The notes beneath the pieces are model-generated. The model ran no database searches and had not been told where the DNA came from. It was given only the letters and a program-made list of their open reading frames with translations. This document shows positions 26,787-35,704 of a stretch of DNA of 64,000 nt, one piece after another. Each line of letters starts with the position of its first letter. The stretch's first letter is position 1. The position numbers were made by a program, and so were the translations under genes. The DNA is taken from the NCBI GenBank assembly GCA_003170415.1, contig PMZJ01000027.1, positions 98,335-162,334 of the forward strand. Direction: 5' to 3'. Source of the DNA: Phycisphaerales bacterium. GTDB lineage: Bacteria > Planctomycetota > Phycisphaerae > Sedimentisphaerales > Anaerobacaceae.

Positions 26787-28982
26787 TTACAAATTAATCT
26801 TTTCGAGAATCAGGCGCAATATATCATTGAATGTTACATACAGCATAAGCGAGCCGACCAGCCCCCAGGCCACGTAGGCAATAATTTCCTGTGTTCGCAT
26901 GCTTATCGCCGAACCTTTGATTTTCTCGACCAGCAGCAGCACCGTCAGCCCGCCGTCAAATGGCGGCAGCGGCAGGAAATTCAGCACCGCGATGGATGCG
27001 CTTATAAGGCCGAGGAAATAAATGTAATAAATGAACGGTTGCGCCGCGACGATGCGGTAGCTGAACGTCAGGATACCCACCGGCCCCATGAGCTGCTTGG
27101 GGCTTACAAGCCCGCCCACCAGTCGATGCAAAGTAACATACGTCTGAATGATAAACGTCTTTGTGCGTTTGTATCCCATCCGTATCGCGTCAACAGGCCC
27201 GTCGGCTTTGTACAGCCGTTCCAGCTCCGCAAACGGCACTGGCTGCTCGACGAAAGCGTATGCGGTGACAACATCCTTTTTCTCGCCGACGTCAATGATC
27301 GTGTTGCCGGCCGTCTGTGCGTCAAGCCGCCAGTCAATCGTAACTCGCTGGCCTGAGTTCTGCTTCAACAGGCGTGCAACATCGTAAAAACTGGACACTT
27401 CAACACCATCGACGGCGGTTATTGTCGCACCACGAGGAATTGCAGGCGGATTAGGACGCCGTTCGGTCGCGATGGTCTTGGCGACTACCGGATGCTCCGT
27501 ATCAAGTTCAGGCAGTATACCTATGACCACCCGGTTGGAATCCGATTCCTTCCGGGGAATCACCGACACGGTCAGACGCTTCTCAATGCCATTGGCGTCC
27601 GTGCGAAGAACCGTAACCGCAAGGTCGTTGTTTTCGTGTGCCGTGGTAATCTCTCGCATCTCGGTAAACGTCGGATTATTTACGTCGGCCAGCCCGACTA
27701 CAATATCGCCACGCTTCAGTCGTTGTCTTTCATTACCGATACCAAACAACCGCAGGAACCATTCCCTAAACGACTTCGGCTCCTCCGATACTGCTGCTAT
27801 CCGCAGTCGCGGTACCATAGAACAGATATTGACGAGATTTGCTTCGGATTCCCCGACAAGGTCCTTCGCGGGCGCAAAACTCAAAGCGAGTCGGCCTTCA
27901 ACAAGATGCGACTGGCCCGATGCTTCTCGCCGTTCCGCCAAAAGCGTAATGTTCGGCTCAAAAGTCCCTTCGATTATCGGCTCTATCTGCCAGTGGTTGT
28001 TAACATCGATTCCCGCGACGGCCCTGATACGGTCGCCGGGTCTCAGACCCGTGTTTTTAAACAACTGGTTGGCGTCTGCGGGGGGCAATTGTGCTATTGT
28101 CAGCGTAGATGGTTTTTGTATGCCGAAACCACGAAGTTGACCGCCCGGCAATTGCTTCGCGACTAACGAAATATCATCGATTGTACCGTCGGCTCGGCGG
28201 ACCTTAAGCGGTATCTCCTTGTCTTTCGCGGAAAGAACCGCCGTCATTGCTATGTCGCCGAAATCCAGCCGGCTGCTGTTGCCCGCCACCTCGATTATTT
28301 CATCGCCGGCTTTTATCCCCGCCTTTTCTGCAGGCGACCCAGGCATCACCCCGCCCACAATAGGGGCTGTCAAACCTATACCAATCAGGAACACTATCAT
28401 GAATCCAATGATAGCGCTTATCGCGTTGAAAGTTACTCCCGCGGCCAATACCGCAGCGCGGGCGAGAGCGGGCTTGTTGGCGAACGACCGCGGGTCAACG
28501 TTTTCCTTCACAGGCCCAACGTCTTCCTGACCTAACATTTTGACAAAACCGCCCAAAGGAATCAGCCCTATCCGGTATTCGGTTTCGCCTGGCAGAATTT
28601 TTTTACCCACCGTGAAACTTAAAAGCCCGTCTTCGGAATCCTCCCCTTCTTTGGCCGGAGCAGCGCTTTCATCGATACGAGCGTTTTGCAGCAATTCAGG
28701 CAAAACACGTATCCGCCAGCCCCGGTTCGCCTTCTTTATGCCGAACAAAATAGGCGGCATCCCTATCGAAAACGCCTCAACCTTTATCCCGCACAGTTTT
28801 GCGACGACAAAATGCCCAAGCTCATGAATAAAAATGACCGCGCCGAAACCCAGCAGCACCAGCAGGATGTTTTTGGAAACACCGATATTGCGTATAATAA
28901 GAACAAGGACCGCGACGACCACCATAGCCAGCAAAATGGCTCGCGAGTATGGCTTCATCGAAGCTGATGATTTTTCAGACAT
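26787..28982 (-). CDS. rseP: RseP-family site-2 protease with extra PDZ repeats
   Basis: An inner-membrane metalloprotease that cleaves membrane-bound anti-sigma factors in known homologues. The zinc motif is HELGH (residues 53-57) in TM2 and the third ligand lies in the DGG of LPLPPFDGG near residue 675. At 731 residues it is about 280 longer than E. coli RseP. The extra length holds several PDZ-like segments, seen as repeated stretches of the type AGIKAGDEIIEVAG, LRPGDRIRAVAG, KRGDIVVGLAD and RGATITAVDGV. The start overlaps the dxr 3' end by 28 bp and has AGAGG 8 nt upstream. dxr-rseP adjacency is common in bacteria. Confidence 0.9.
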   Translation of the reverse strand: MSEKSSASMKPYSRAILLAMVVVAVLVLIIRNIGVSKNILLVLLGFGAVIFIHELGHFVVAKLCGIKVEAFSIGMPPILFGIKKANRGWRIRVLPELLQNARIDESAAPAKEGEDSEDGLLSFTVGKKILPGETEYRIGLIPLGGFVKMLGQEDVGPVKENVDPRSFANKPALARAAVLAAGVTFNAISAIIGFMIVFLIGIGLTAPIVGGVMPGSPAEKAGIKAGDEIIEVAGNSSRLDFGDIAMTAVLSAKDKEIPLKVRRADGTIDDISLVAKQLPGGQLRGFGIQKPSTLTIAQLPPADANQLFKNTGLRPGDRIRAVAGIDVNNHWQIEPIIEGTFEPNITLLAERREASGQSHLVEGRLALSFAPAKDLVGESEANLVNICSMVPRLRIAAVSEEPKSFREWFLRLFGIGNERQRLKRGDIVVGLADVNNPTFTEMREITTAHENNDLAVTVLRTDANGIEKRLTVSVIPRKESDSNRVVIGILPELDTEHPVVAKTIATERRPNPPAIPRGATITAVDGVEVSSFYDVARLLKQNSGQRVTIDWRLDAQTAGNTIIDVGEKKDVVTAYAFVEQPVPFAELERLYKADGPVDAIRMGYKRTKTFIIQTYVTLHRLVGGLVSPKQLMGPVGILTFSYRIVAAQPFIYYIYFLGLISASIAVLNFLPLPPFDGGLTVLLLVEKIKGSAISMRTQEIIAYVAWGLVGSLMLYVTFNDILRLILEKINL

Positions 28983-30160
28983 TCCATTACCTCTTTCTTT
29001 GCCCAGGCGTCCGCCTCTAACAATTCTTCAAGTGACGTGTTCGATTTTACATTACAATTATCCAGACAGTGCCGGACAAGCTCAACGATATTACCAAATT
29101 TTATTCTCCCTGCCAGGAACTGCTCGACGGCGGCCTCGTTCGCCGCGTTAAATACCGCCGCTGCCGTCCCGCCCTTTTGAGCAACCTCAAAACCCATCTC
29201 TATCGCGGGAAATAACTGCGGGTTTGGCTTCTCGAACGTCAGCGTCTTCAGCCGGTCAAGCTGAAGTTTCTTTGCTGAGCCGGGCAGACGCAACGGATAT
29301 GTCAGTGCGTATTGAATCGGAAGAGACATATCCGGGCTTCCCATCTGTGCAATTACCGAACCGTCCACAAACTCCACCATTGAATGAACTATCGACTCAG
29401 GATGAACCATAACTTCTATTTTTTCGGCAGGCACGTCAAAAAGCCATCGCGCCTCGATTATCTCCAGCGCCTTGTTCATCATCGTTGCCGAATCCACCGT
29501 AATCTTCGGCCCCATCCGCCACACCGGATGCGCCAGCACCTGCTCAATACTCGCATTTGGTATCCCGGCGGGATTTGCCTTCCTGAATGGCCCCCCGGAT
29601 GTCGTCAGGATTATCTTGGCCACCTCCTCGTGCCTGCCCGCCTGCATCGCCTGAAAAATAGCCGAGTGTTCGCTGTCAACAGGCAGTAACTCCGCGCCGT
29701 ATTTTTTCGCCTCCGCGGTAATCAACTGGCCCGCTATAACTAACGGCTCTTTATTCGCTATCGCTACCCTCTTGCCTTTACGAACTGCGCCTAGAACCGC
29801 ATGTAACCCCGCAACCCCAACAACTGCCGCAAGAACCGTATCGACCTGCTCAAGCTCCGCGATTTCGGTCAGCCCCTCCGCCCCAGCCAAAACCTTTACA
29901 TCCAACCCTTCGATGAGCCGGCGAAATTCCTCAACGCAATCGACATCGCTTACCGCCACGTACTTAGGCCTGTATCGCCGCACCTGCTCTGCTAATAATT
30001 TGATATTGCTGTGCCCGCTCAGCGCAACAACCTCAAATTTTCCTTCCTTGCCGGGCGACGAGTCACGAGCGACGAGCGACGAATTCAGCCCGTCAATAAC
30101 CCGTAGTGCGGTCGTTCCTATCGACCCCGTCGAACCTAATATGGCGATACGTTTGCGCAT
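28955..30160 (-). CDS. dxr: 1-deoxy-D-xylulose 5-phosphate reductoisomerase
   Basis: Second enzyme of the MEP isoprenoid pathway; it rearranges and reduces DXP to MEP with NADPH. The NADPH loop GSTGSIGTT lies at residues 9-17; ANKEPLV, DSEHSAIFQ, SGGPFR and VHPESIVHS with the downstream metal and substrate residues are intact. Residues 27-40 (SSLVARDSSPGKEG, 30041-30082) are an insertion between the first helix and strand, encoded by a run of CGACGAG-like repeats that looks like an inserted microrepeat. A perfect UUCG-looped hairpin lies directly before the ATG, and no Shine-Dalgarno is visible. Confidence 0.93.
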   Translation of the reverse strand: MRKRIAILGSTGSIGTTALRVIDGLNSSLVARDSSPGKEGKFEVVALSGHSNIKLLAEQVRRYRPKYVAVSDVDCVEEFRRLIEGLDVKVLAGAEGLTEIAELEQVDTVLAAVVGVAGLHAVLGAVRKGKRVAIANKEPLVIAGQLITAEAKKYGAELLPVDSEHSAIFQAMQAGRHEEVAKIILTTSGGPFRKANPAGIPNASIEQVLAHPVWRMGPKITVDSATMMNKALEIIEARWLFDVPAEKIEVMVHPESIVHSMVEFVDGSVIAQMGSPDMSLPIQYALTYPLRLPGSAKKLQLDRLKTLTFEKPNPQLFPAIEMGFEVAQKGGTAAAVFNAANEAAVEQFLAGRIKFGNIVELVRHCLDNCNVKSNTSLEELLEADAWAKKEVMECLKNHQLR

Positions 30161-30163
30161 AAA

Positions 30164-30187
30164 AATGGCGTCTCGAAAGACGCCATT
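30164..30187 (-). promoter_or_regulatory. Perfect 10-bp hairpin abutting the dxr start
   Basis: On the minus strand AATGGCGTCT and AGACGCCATT pair perfectly around a TTCG loop, followed by TTT and the dxr ATG. It has the form of a rho-independent terminator stem or an operator. It occupies the place where a ribosome binding site would be expected. Confidence 0.65.
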
Positions 30188-30213
30188 ATAACCGCCTGCG
30201 GTGAGCTTGTCGA
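30185..30213 (-). promoter_or_regulatory. Putative dxr promoter with -35 box in a dispersed repeat
   Basis: On the minus strand TCGACA (30213-30208) and a perfect TATAAT (30190-30185) are spaced 17 bp apart. The -35 box is part of the dispersed TTCGACAAGCTCA repeat. Transcription would begin near 30178, inside the hairpin, giving a leader of under 20 nt. Confidence 0.5.
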
Positions 30214-30217
30214 ATCC
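30194..30217. repeat. Dispersed repeat, 24-bp copy 2 (intergenic)
   Basis: Contains TGAGCTTGTCGAA at 30202-30214. The full 24 bp are identical to 62806-62829, which lies inside a coding sequence. This copy sits upstream of dxr. Confidence 0.8.
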
Positions 30218-30289
30218 ACATCACCGCAAAAAGCCACATTTGGCAATGGCTTTGCTCTTCTCAATCCGATGATTACTTCGCACCGCTGC

Positions 30290-33200
30290 TCAGTTAAGCC
30301 CGCTGCTGCGAGTACCGCCAGGCCCCTTCTCGCCCCAGCGAATTTCCATTCTCCCGCTGCTCCCGTCCATGATTCTCAGGATTCGGGTATCATACTTATC
30401 ATTCAGGGGTTCTGGTGCAGAGAGTTTAATATCCGTCAACGATTTCGGACTGAACTCCGAGTCAGGAATCACTTCATTTATCCTGTCATAGGAAAATCTG
30501 TAAATACTGGTGAGAAAACCAGAGTCATCGATTACCTGGACAAGCATATTCGTCTGGGCGTCAATCCATCCAACGTTGACGCTGCCCAACAAGTAGTCCT
30601 TCTCCAGACCAAAACTCCAGGAACGAATCAAATGGCATTTGCGGCCGTCCAGCACGTCCTCGCCAACATATTCGAGTTTGTAGTCCTCTATCGCTTTCGT
30701 TACCCCTGACTTAGAAAGCCCGGCAAAGTCACAAATGCTCACGGTTTTTTCCTGCACCTGCTCAAATGGGACCATAACCAATTCTTCTTTCTCGCCCTTG
30801 TAATAGAACCAGCAATCCTTACCATTACTGCCCACAAAAAACGGACCGTTCATTACGCCGGTGATATCTGCAAAAAACTGCCTGTCACCTTGCATCTTGA
30901 AAATCGCCCGCGTGCTTTCGGGACTTTTACCGAAATCCGAGACCGTCTGAACCGTTTCCGATAGCGACTTGATATTCAGGCGCTTATTTCGAACCGCCTC
31001 CAATACATCGATTAGCTTTTGGGATTTCGCTGCATCCTTTAGCCGCAGCAAAAGTTCCGGCGAAAACACCTCACGCCCCGTCGAATATTGAAGCGATATC
31101 GGCTCCGCCTCGACGCCCCCCGTATTTACAAACCCGCTCAGCTCAATTGTCCCATTCCAGTTAGGCGGCAGCGTTAGCGGAACCGTAAACTCCGTCTTGT
31201 CCGCGTTATATCTGACATTTTGGCAGAACACTAAAGGTTCACGAGGCCACGACGATTTGTCGGGTAGTCCCAACTTGAAACCGTGGGCGGTTATCGGCTG
31301 GTCAAAAACAATCTTCAACTCTGAAACTAAGGCGATTTTCAAACCGGAGGCAGGATTGACGGAGACAATCTTTGGCTTGGGTAAATCGGCAGATTTAACG
31401 ACGCCTTTTGTGCTAAAACTCCATTCATACTCCTCAGCGTCCATGCCATTGGTGTCAACAAATCCTTTTTGTCTCTCCTTACGAAACGAACTCCACTCGT
31501 TTAAAATAATTCGATACTTGGTCCCGGCCTCAAGCTCCACCGGCATCACAAATTCCCGCAATGATTCATCATATCTCACGGTTCCGAAATTTCGGTATCG
31601 GCCCTCTTTGAAGCGAAGATTTGTCTGGTCCGGGTTCATCGGCCTGTCGAACCGAAGCCGGATTTCGGTTGCCGGCTCAACCTCTGTTGCTCCATCCTTG
31701 GGCCAGACCGAAATAATACGCGGCTTATTAACATCCGCGCTCGCACCGGAACTTTGGTCGGATAGCTCCCCGTTAACCCGGACGTTACTTATTGAGGCAG
31801 CCACCACCGACTTATTTTCGTCAATGGAATAATGGCTCTCATCGAACAGCCAAAGTCCCGGCTTATGCAGCTTGAACGTCCAGTTAAAATGCATACGCAT
31901 AGGCATATCATTTTTGTCAATCTTGACTCTTAACGGCACATAGTGCGTCTCATCAACCGCCGCGTAATCCGAGAAATACTCATAGACCTCATTGCATTTT
32001 GCCCTGACAGGGAGCATCTTCTTCGCATCAATCCAAAACGTTCCTCCTTCCACCGGCTGGTTAAAAGAACCATACCAGCTTCCTCTTAGTCCATTGCCCA
32101 TGCTAATTTGTATCGACTCCTTCAGCTTAAAATCGGCCCTGATGATCCCGTTGACTTCTTCGATTGAGGTATAGGTTGCAGCAAATGGCTCTTTTGCCAA
32201 TTTGTGAAGGAGCGAATCGTATGTAATGCCTTGCCGTATGGCCCTGTCAGCCGAAGAAGGTTCTGTCACCTTATACGTGTGCGGCTCATCCTGATAAAGG
32301 GCAAAGTCGTACGAATAATTTTTAACCGCAACTGGCGGCCCGATTAACCAATAGCGATTCACCTCAGCCATCCGTTTGACAATTTCCTCGCCCCTGCTTT
32401 GCTCGTCCCTCGTTTGTCCTCCGGTCTTCTCCGGCTTACTCATACGATTATTCTTTCCTGCGTTGGTCCCATTGGTATCGCCAAACTCCGCCGCATTGAT
32501 TACCTGATCAGAAATTCCTGTTGTTTCCTTACCGATACCATGCGCTGATGACAAAGAAACTTTTTTCTCAACTATCTTGCCGTCTTTAACAACAACCTTC
32601 ATTGACGCCTCATTATTCGTCCTGTCGGATTCCCCGAGTGTGTTGTCCGGGTCAAGTAATACCGCAATCTCGTTTGCTCCTTCCTTCAAGGCAAACGGCA
32701 TAGACCCCTCGCGCCACACATCGCCCGGCTTAATAGGCCCTGCCTCGTGTATCATTGGCTTCACCTCGTTGGGGTCCCCTCGATAAAAATTTACTCCGAA
32801 TTTAGGGCTTTCCGCCCTGCCTCTATTCCGTATCGATACCGTCACAGTGTAAAGCCCGCCCGCCGGATACGGACTGATATTGAAATCCTCCACGGCTACA
32901 TCTACAACCTCAGCCCCTGTTTTTTGCACGGCTTCTGTTCCTGCATCTGCTCCTATTTGTGCGAAATAGACGCCTCCGAAGCTTTCGCCGCCACCTAGCG
33001 GGTAGAAACTTAAATGCAGGTCTCCTTCCTTCAATAATGTAAATGTCCGGGTAAACTGGCCTTCGCCTTGCTTAATCGACGGTCCTTGTGAGCTTTGAGT
33101 TTCACCGTTTGTAGCATAAATGTACAGCAATGCGTCGTCGTGTGTCTTCAATGTGTATCTGCCGCTTACGACGTATGTCTGGCCTGGCCTGATCACTCCG

Positions 33201-34678
33201 GCTGGCCCGGATAAATCTGCGATTGTAATCGAATCCCCATTCAGAAATTTTGTGCCTGTTATCTTAAAATCAATGGGCTGTAGCGCCGCCTTGAACTCGT
33301 CATCACCATTCTTCTTACTGCTGATAGCAAAATCCAAAACTTTTTCCCGCTCCGCACCAAATATTTTTGTCGGGATAACTTTGGTTTCTGTTTTATAGTT
33401 GGATGCTTCGCACTTTACGTTGTGTTCTTCGTACCAGCTCTTATAGCTGTAATTACCATTGGCGTCGGTTAAAACCGACTGCTTCCCGCCGGCGTATTCA
33501 TCAACATCGCCTACTTTCGCCCCAGCTATGGGTTGGCCCGTCTGAACGTCTGTAACAGTGCCTTTAATAACGAATTCTGGTGGTGGGGCCGCCTTTGCCA
33601 TCGGCAGTAACACCGCCGCCAAAATGATTATTACAAGCGAGCCGATTATTCCGAGTTTTGCGGTTTTCGGTATCGGCCTGGTCAGCATCCTTTTAATCCG
33701 GCTGGTAAGCGCGCCCTTCGATTCGACAACGCCTATCAAACGCAAACTCAACGCCGGCCGTTCAAATGCCAGTCGCGCGACGTTCAGCAGCGTTTCAGGG
33801 TACTGCTGCGCTCTTTCTCCAAGCGCAACCTGCACCGCTTCATCTACCGCCTGCTCACGCACACGCCGAATCACCCAGTTGGCCACCCACAGCAGCGGAT
33901 TGTAAAAATACGCAATCTGCAAAAGCGTCTGTAGCAGATTCACCCACAGGTCACCACGCTTTATATGCGCCAGCTCGTGCATCAATACCACACGCACCGA
34001 ACTTATCCCCAAACTTGAGCCGAGTCCCTGAGGCACTAAAATCACAGGCCGAAACAACCCGCACACCGCCGGGCTTGTCGCGTTTGGCGAAATCTTCAAC
34101 CCGATTGTCTGCCTGACACCCATCTGGTTACAGCAAAACTTAAGTGCATCTTTCATTAAGCCGGTTGCTTCTGCTGATTGCCGCACTAACCCGCAGACAA
34201 ATACCGCCCGCTGCATAAGCAATAAAAGCATCGCGCAGATAACCATCAGCCAAGCCAGAAATATCCCGCCCTCCCGTGTCAGTGACACCGCTTGCGTGAT
34301 GGCCTGACTCTGAATCGGCGCTTCCGCATGCAAAGTGATGCTTGCCTTGCCTGTCTCCGCCGTGCGCGGCGAATGTGGAAGAACAGTTGAAATATCGCCA
34401 CCCACGGGCTGTTCAATTGCAGCGATATTGATTGCGGGTAATGCGTTACCCGTCAGCAGACCTATACTCACCGGGCTCGACAGCGTCGTCGGCAAAAATA
34501 GCTTTGCCAGCACTAACATCCACAGCCAGTAGCGAAATACCGCTCGCACCTTTCTGCGCAGCAGCCAGTCCACTGCTAATAGAATCGCTATCAGCACGCT
34601 GGCTTGCCACAGCATCGGCCACGCAAAATCAACGAATGCCTTACCCGCTGAATTGATTTGCTCTATCACAATATCCAT
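30290..34678 (-). CDS. Giant M56 (BlaR1/MecR1-like) membrane peptidase with extracytoplasmic domains
   Basis: A 1462-residue protein. Residues 1-365 are a BlaR1-type membrane metalloprotease: hydrophobic segments near 20-40, 47-64, 137-160 and 343-362, with the zinc motif HELAH (234-238) and EQAVDE (275-280). After the last helix come a carboxypeptidase-regulatory-like beta domain (about 368-455), a CARDB-like domain (about 590-700), two Big_5-type Ig modules starting with PRIISVWPKDG and PKIVSVNPASG, and a C-terminal region resembling LolA/outer-membrane lipoprotein-sorting proteins. It lacks the penicillin-binding sensor of true BlaR1. Behind blaI in one operon, it probably degrades BlaI or an anti-factor on sensing an envelope signal; the ligand is unknown. 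GGGAGG lies 7 nt before the ATG. Confidence 0.85.
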   Translation of the reverse strand: MDIVIEQINSAGKAFVDFAWPMLWQASVLIAILLAVDWLLRRKVRAVFRYWLWMLVLAKLFLPTTLSSPVSIGLLTGNALPAINIAAIEQPVGGDISTVLPHSPRTAETGKASITLHAEAPIQSQAITQAVSLTREGGIFLAWLMVICAMLLLLMQRAVFVCGLVRQSAEATGLMKDALKFCCNQMGVRQTIGLKISPNATSPAVCGLFRPVILVPQGLGSSLGISSVRVVLMHELAHIKRGDLWVNLLQTLLQIAYFYNPLLWVANWVIRRVREQAVDEAVQVALGERAQQYPETLLNVARLAFERPALSLRLIGVVESKGALTSRIKRMLTRPIPKTAKLGIIGSLVIIILAAVLLPMAKAAPPPEFVIKGTVTDVQTGQPIAGAKVGDVDEYAGGKQSVLTDANGNYSYKSWYEEHNVKCEASNYKTETKVIPTKIFGAEREKVLDFAISSKKNGDDEFKAALQPIDFKITGTKFLNGDSITIADLSGPAGVIRPGQTYVVSGRYTLKTHDDALLYIYATNGETQSSQGPSIKQGEGQFTRTFTLLKEGDLHLSFYPLGGGESFGGVYFAQIGADAGTEAVQKTGAEVVDVAVEDFNISPYPAGGLYTVTVSIRNRGRAESPKFGVNFYRGDPNEVKPMIHEAGPIKPGDVWREGSMPFALKEGANEIAVLLDPDNTLGESDRTNNEASMKVVVKDGKIVEKKVSLSSAHGIGKETTGISDQVINAAEFGDTNGTNAGKNNRMSKPEKTGGQTRDEQSRGEEIVKRMAEVNRYWLIGPPVAVKNYSYDFALYQDEPHTYKVTEPSSADRAIRQGITYDSLLHKLAKEPFAATYTSIEEVNGIIRADFKLKESIQISMGNGLRGSWYGSFNQPVEGGTFWIDAKKMLPVRAKCNEVYEYFSDYAAVDETHYVPLRVKIDKNDMPMRMHFNWTFKLHKPGLWLFDESHYSIDENKSVVAASISNVRVNGELSDQSSGASADVNKPRIISVWPKDGATEVEPATEIRLRFDRPMNPDQTNLRFKEGRYRNFGTVRYDESLREFVMPVELEAGTKYRIILNEWSSFRKERQKGFVDTNGMDAEEYEWSFSTKGVVKSADLPKPKIVSVNPASGLKIALVSELKIVFDQPITAHGFKLGLPDKSSWPREPLVFCQNVRYNADKTEFTVPLTLPPNWNGTIELSGFVNTGGVEAEPISLQYSTGREVFSPELLLRLKDAAKSQKLIDVLEAVRNKRLNIKSLSETVQTVSDFGKSPESTRAIFKMQGDRQFFADITGVMNGPFFVGSNGKDCWFYYKGEKEELVMVPFEQVQEKTVSICDFAGLSKSGVTKAIEDYKLEYVGEDVLDGRKCHLIRSWSFGLEKDYLLGSVNVGWIDAQTNMLVQVIDDSGFLTSIYRFSYDRINEVIPDSEFSPKSLTDIKLSAPEPLNDKYDTRILRIMDGSSGRMEIRWGEKGPGGTRSSGLN

Positions 34679-34718
34679 AAACTAACCTCCCATTTAGGAT
34701 ACCTTGTTTTCCCTCTTG

Positions 34719-34743
34719 TCATTCCCGCGAAGGCGGGAATCCA
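34719..34743. repeat. Inverted repeat ATTCCCGC/GCGGGAAT
   Basis: Arms ATTCCCGC (34721-34728) and GCGGGAAT (34733-34740) flank a GAAG loop, with GTC before and CC after. This is a form of a short palindromic repeat widespread in bacterial genomes. It lies between blaI and the M56 gene and may form a hairpin in their common transcript. Confidence 0.75.
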
Positions 34744-34769
34744 GTATCTTATTTTCATCTGATATTTCT

Positions 34770-35159
34770 TTACCTTTTTGCTTTTTCTTTCTTGTTTTTT
34801 ATCATCGCTTCAAGCTGACCCAGCTCATCTTCGGTCAAGCTTTTGCTGTCCAGCATAAACTGCATCATCGGCGTAAGCGCACCGTCAAACGCCCGTTTCA
34901 TCGCCCGCATTATCTCTCCGCTTTGCGCCTCTTTTTTCGTAATGCTTGAGCTATAAAGAATAAGATTGCGCATCCTCTGCGTCCGAAGCAGCCCCTTGCC
35001 GACCATCCGATCCATCATTGTCTTGACCGTGCTGTAGCTCCAGCCGATTTTCTCTTCGAGCGATTCTTGGATAGTTGGCGCGGCACACGGCTCATTGTCC
35101 CATACGGCCTGGATAATCGCCCATTCGCCTGCGGTAAGCTCCGATTGTTTTCTTGTCAT
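34770..35159 (-). CDS. BlaI/MecI/CopY-family transcriptional repressor
   Basis: A 129-residue winged-helix repressor. The DNA-binding domain covers residues about 5-75 (LTAGEWAIIQAVWDNEP, then WSYSTVKTMMDRMVGKGLL as the recognition helix); the rest is the dimerisation region. Known relatives bind TACA-N2-TGTA dyads and are inactivated by cleavage from their M56 partner, which is the next gene here. A dyad of exactly that form lies in the spacer of its own promoter. AAGGAG precedes the ATG by 7 nt. Confidence 0.92.
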   Translation of the reverse strand: MTRKQSELTAGEWAIIQAVWDNEPCAAPTIQESLEEKIGWSYSTVKTMMDRMVGKGLLRTQRMRNLILYSSSITKKEAQSGEIMRAMKRAFDGALTPMMQFMLDSKSLTEDELGQLEAMIKNKKEKAKR

Positions 35160-35190
35160 AATAATCTCCTTAATTCCTCTAACAATGACG

Positions 35191-35220
35191 AGCTTACTCT
35201 ACAAGTGTAGAGATGGTCAA
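35191..35220 (-). promoter_or_regulatory. blaI promoter with embedded BlaI-type operator
   Basis: On the minus strand TTGACC (35220-35215) and TAAGCT (35196-35191) are 18 bp apart. The spacer is filled by the dyad CTCTACA-AG-TGTAGAG (35197-35212 on the plus strand), which contains TACA-N2-TGTA as in known BlaI/MecI boxes. Autorepression of the blaI-M56 operon is the simple reading. Confidence 0.7.
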
Positions 35221-35598
35221 GCAAAAAATAGGATTTTTTTAAAAAATCTTCTCAGGTTCTGTTTCGGCTTGTCCCAGACCTTACGCTTTCACGCCTGTCC
35301 GTGTTTCTTTTTAGAATACCCGCGTTGCTTTTTGTAAACATAAATGCAGAATCCGTCCTAAATTACCAAGTTATAGGCACTAATGCCGAACGAGGTAAGT
35401 TGCCCCAAAATTGTATGTTGCAAAAAAACAACACACTGCTAAAGCATGTCAGTGGCTTGCGTGTTTCCTGTAATAGTACCGAGTTTGTAACCTTATCCAT
35501 GTCAAATCGTTAGGTTCGTATGACTTCCGCGACTAATATATTTGTCCCCGATGGCATAATGTTTGCTATATCCGATACTTTACCTTTGATTACTAATA
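35221..35598. other. Gene-free stretch between blaI promoter and the RNA candidate
   Basis: No credible gene, repeat or promoter stands out in these 378 bp. Short open frames occur but lack family-like sequence and ribosome binding sites. The right part is AT-rich and could hold the promoter of the downstream RNA or thiE. Confidence 0.4.
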
Positions 35599-35655
35599 AT
35601 TGGGCGGGACGCTCAAACGCTCGGTGATAGGAGGAGGAGTCGTCATCCGCCCGAT
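35599..35655 (+). ncRNA. Candidate structured RNA upstream of thiE
   Basis: A long imperfect hairpin: ATTGGGCGG (35599-35607) pairs with CCGCCCGAT (35647-35655), with one G-U pair; after a bulge GACG (35608-35611) pairs with CGTC (35641-35644), then CTC with GAG across a single bulged base. The purine-rich GGAGGAGGAG sits in the upper arm. Two further perfect or near-perfect hairpins follow before thiE. It does not contain the conserved CTGAGA or the pyrophosphate-binding segment of a TPP riboswitch. It could be a small RNA or a leader; no known family was recognised. Confidence 0.35.
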
Positions 35656-35666
35656 TGAATGGCAGC

Positions 35667-35689
35667 CAAAACCGGCTTGGCCGGTTTTG
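35667..35689 (+). terminator. Perfect 10-bp stem-loop, terminator-like
   Basis: CAAAACCGGC and GCCGGTTTTG pair perfectly around TTG, followed by TTATCC. The T-run is inside the 3' arm. It could end the candidate RNA or act within a longer leader of thiE. Confidence 0.55.
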
Positions 35690-35704
35690 TTATCCTAATA
35701 GATA

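Noticed and set aside
27472..28140. Long open frame (222 codons) antisense to rseP
   Set aside because: It is a shadow of a well-supported gene; composition is Arg/Ser/Pro rich with no motif.
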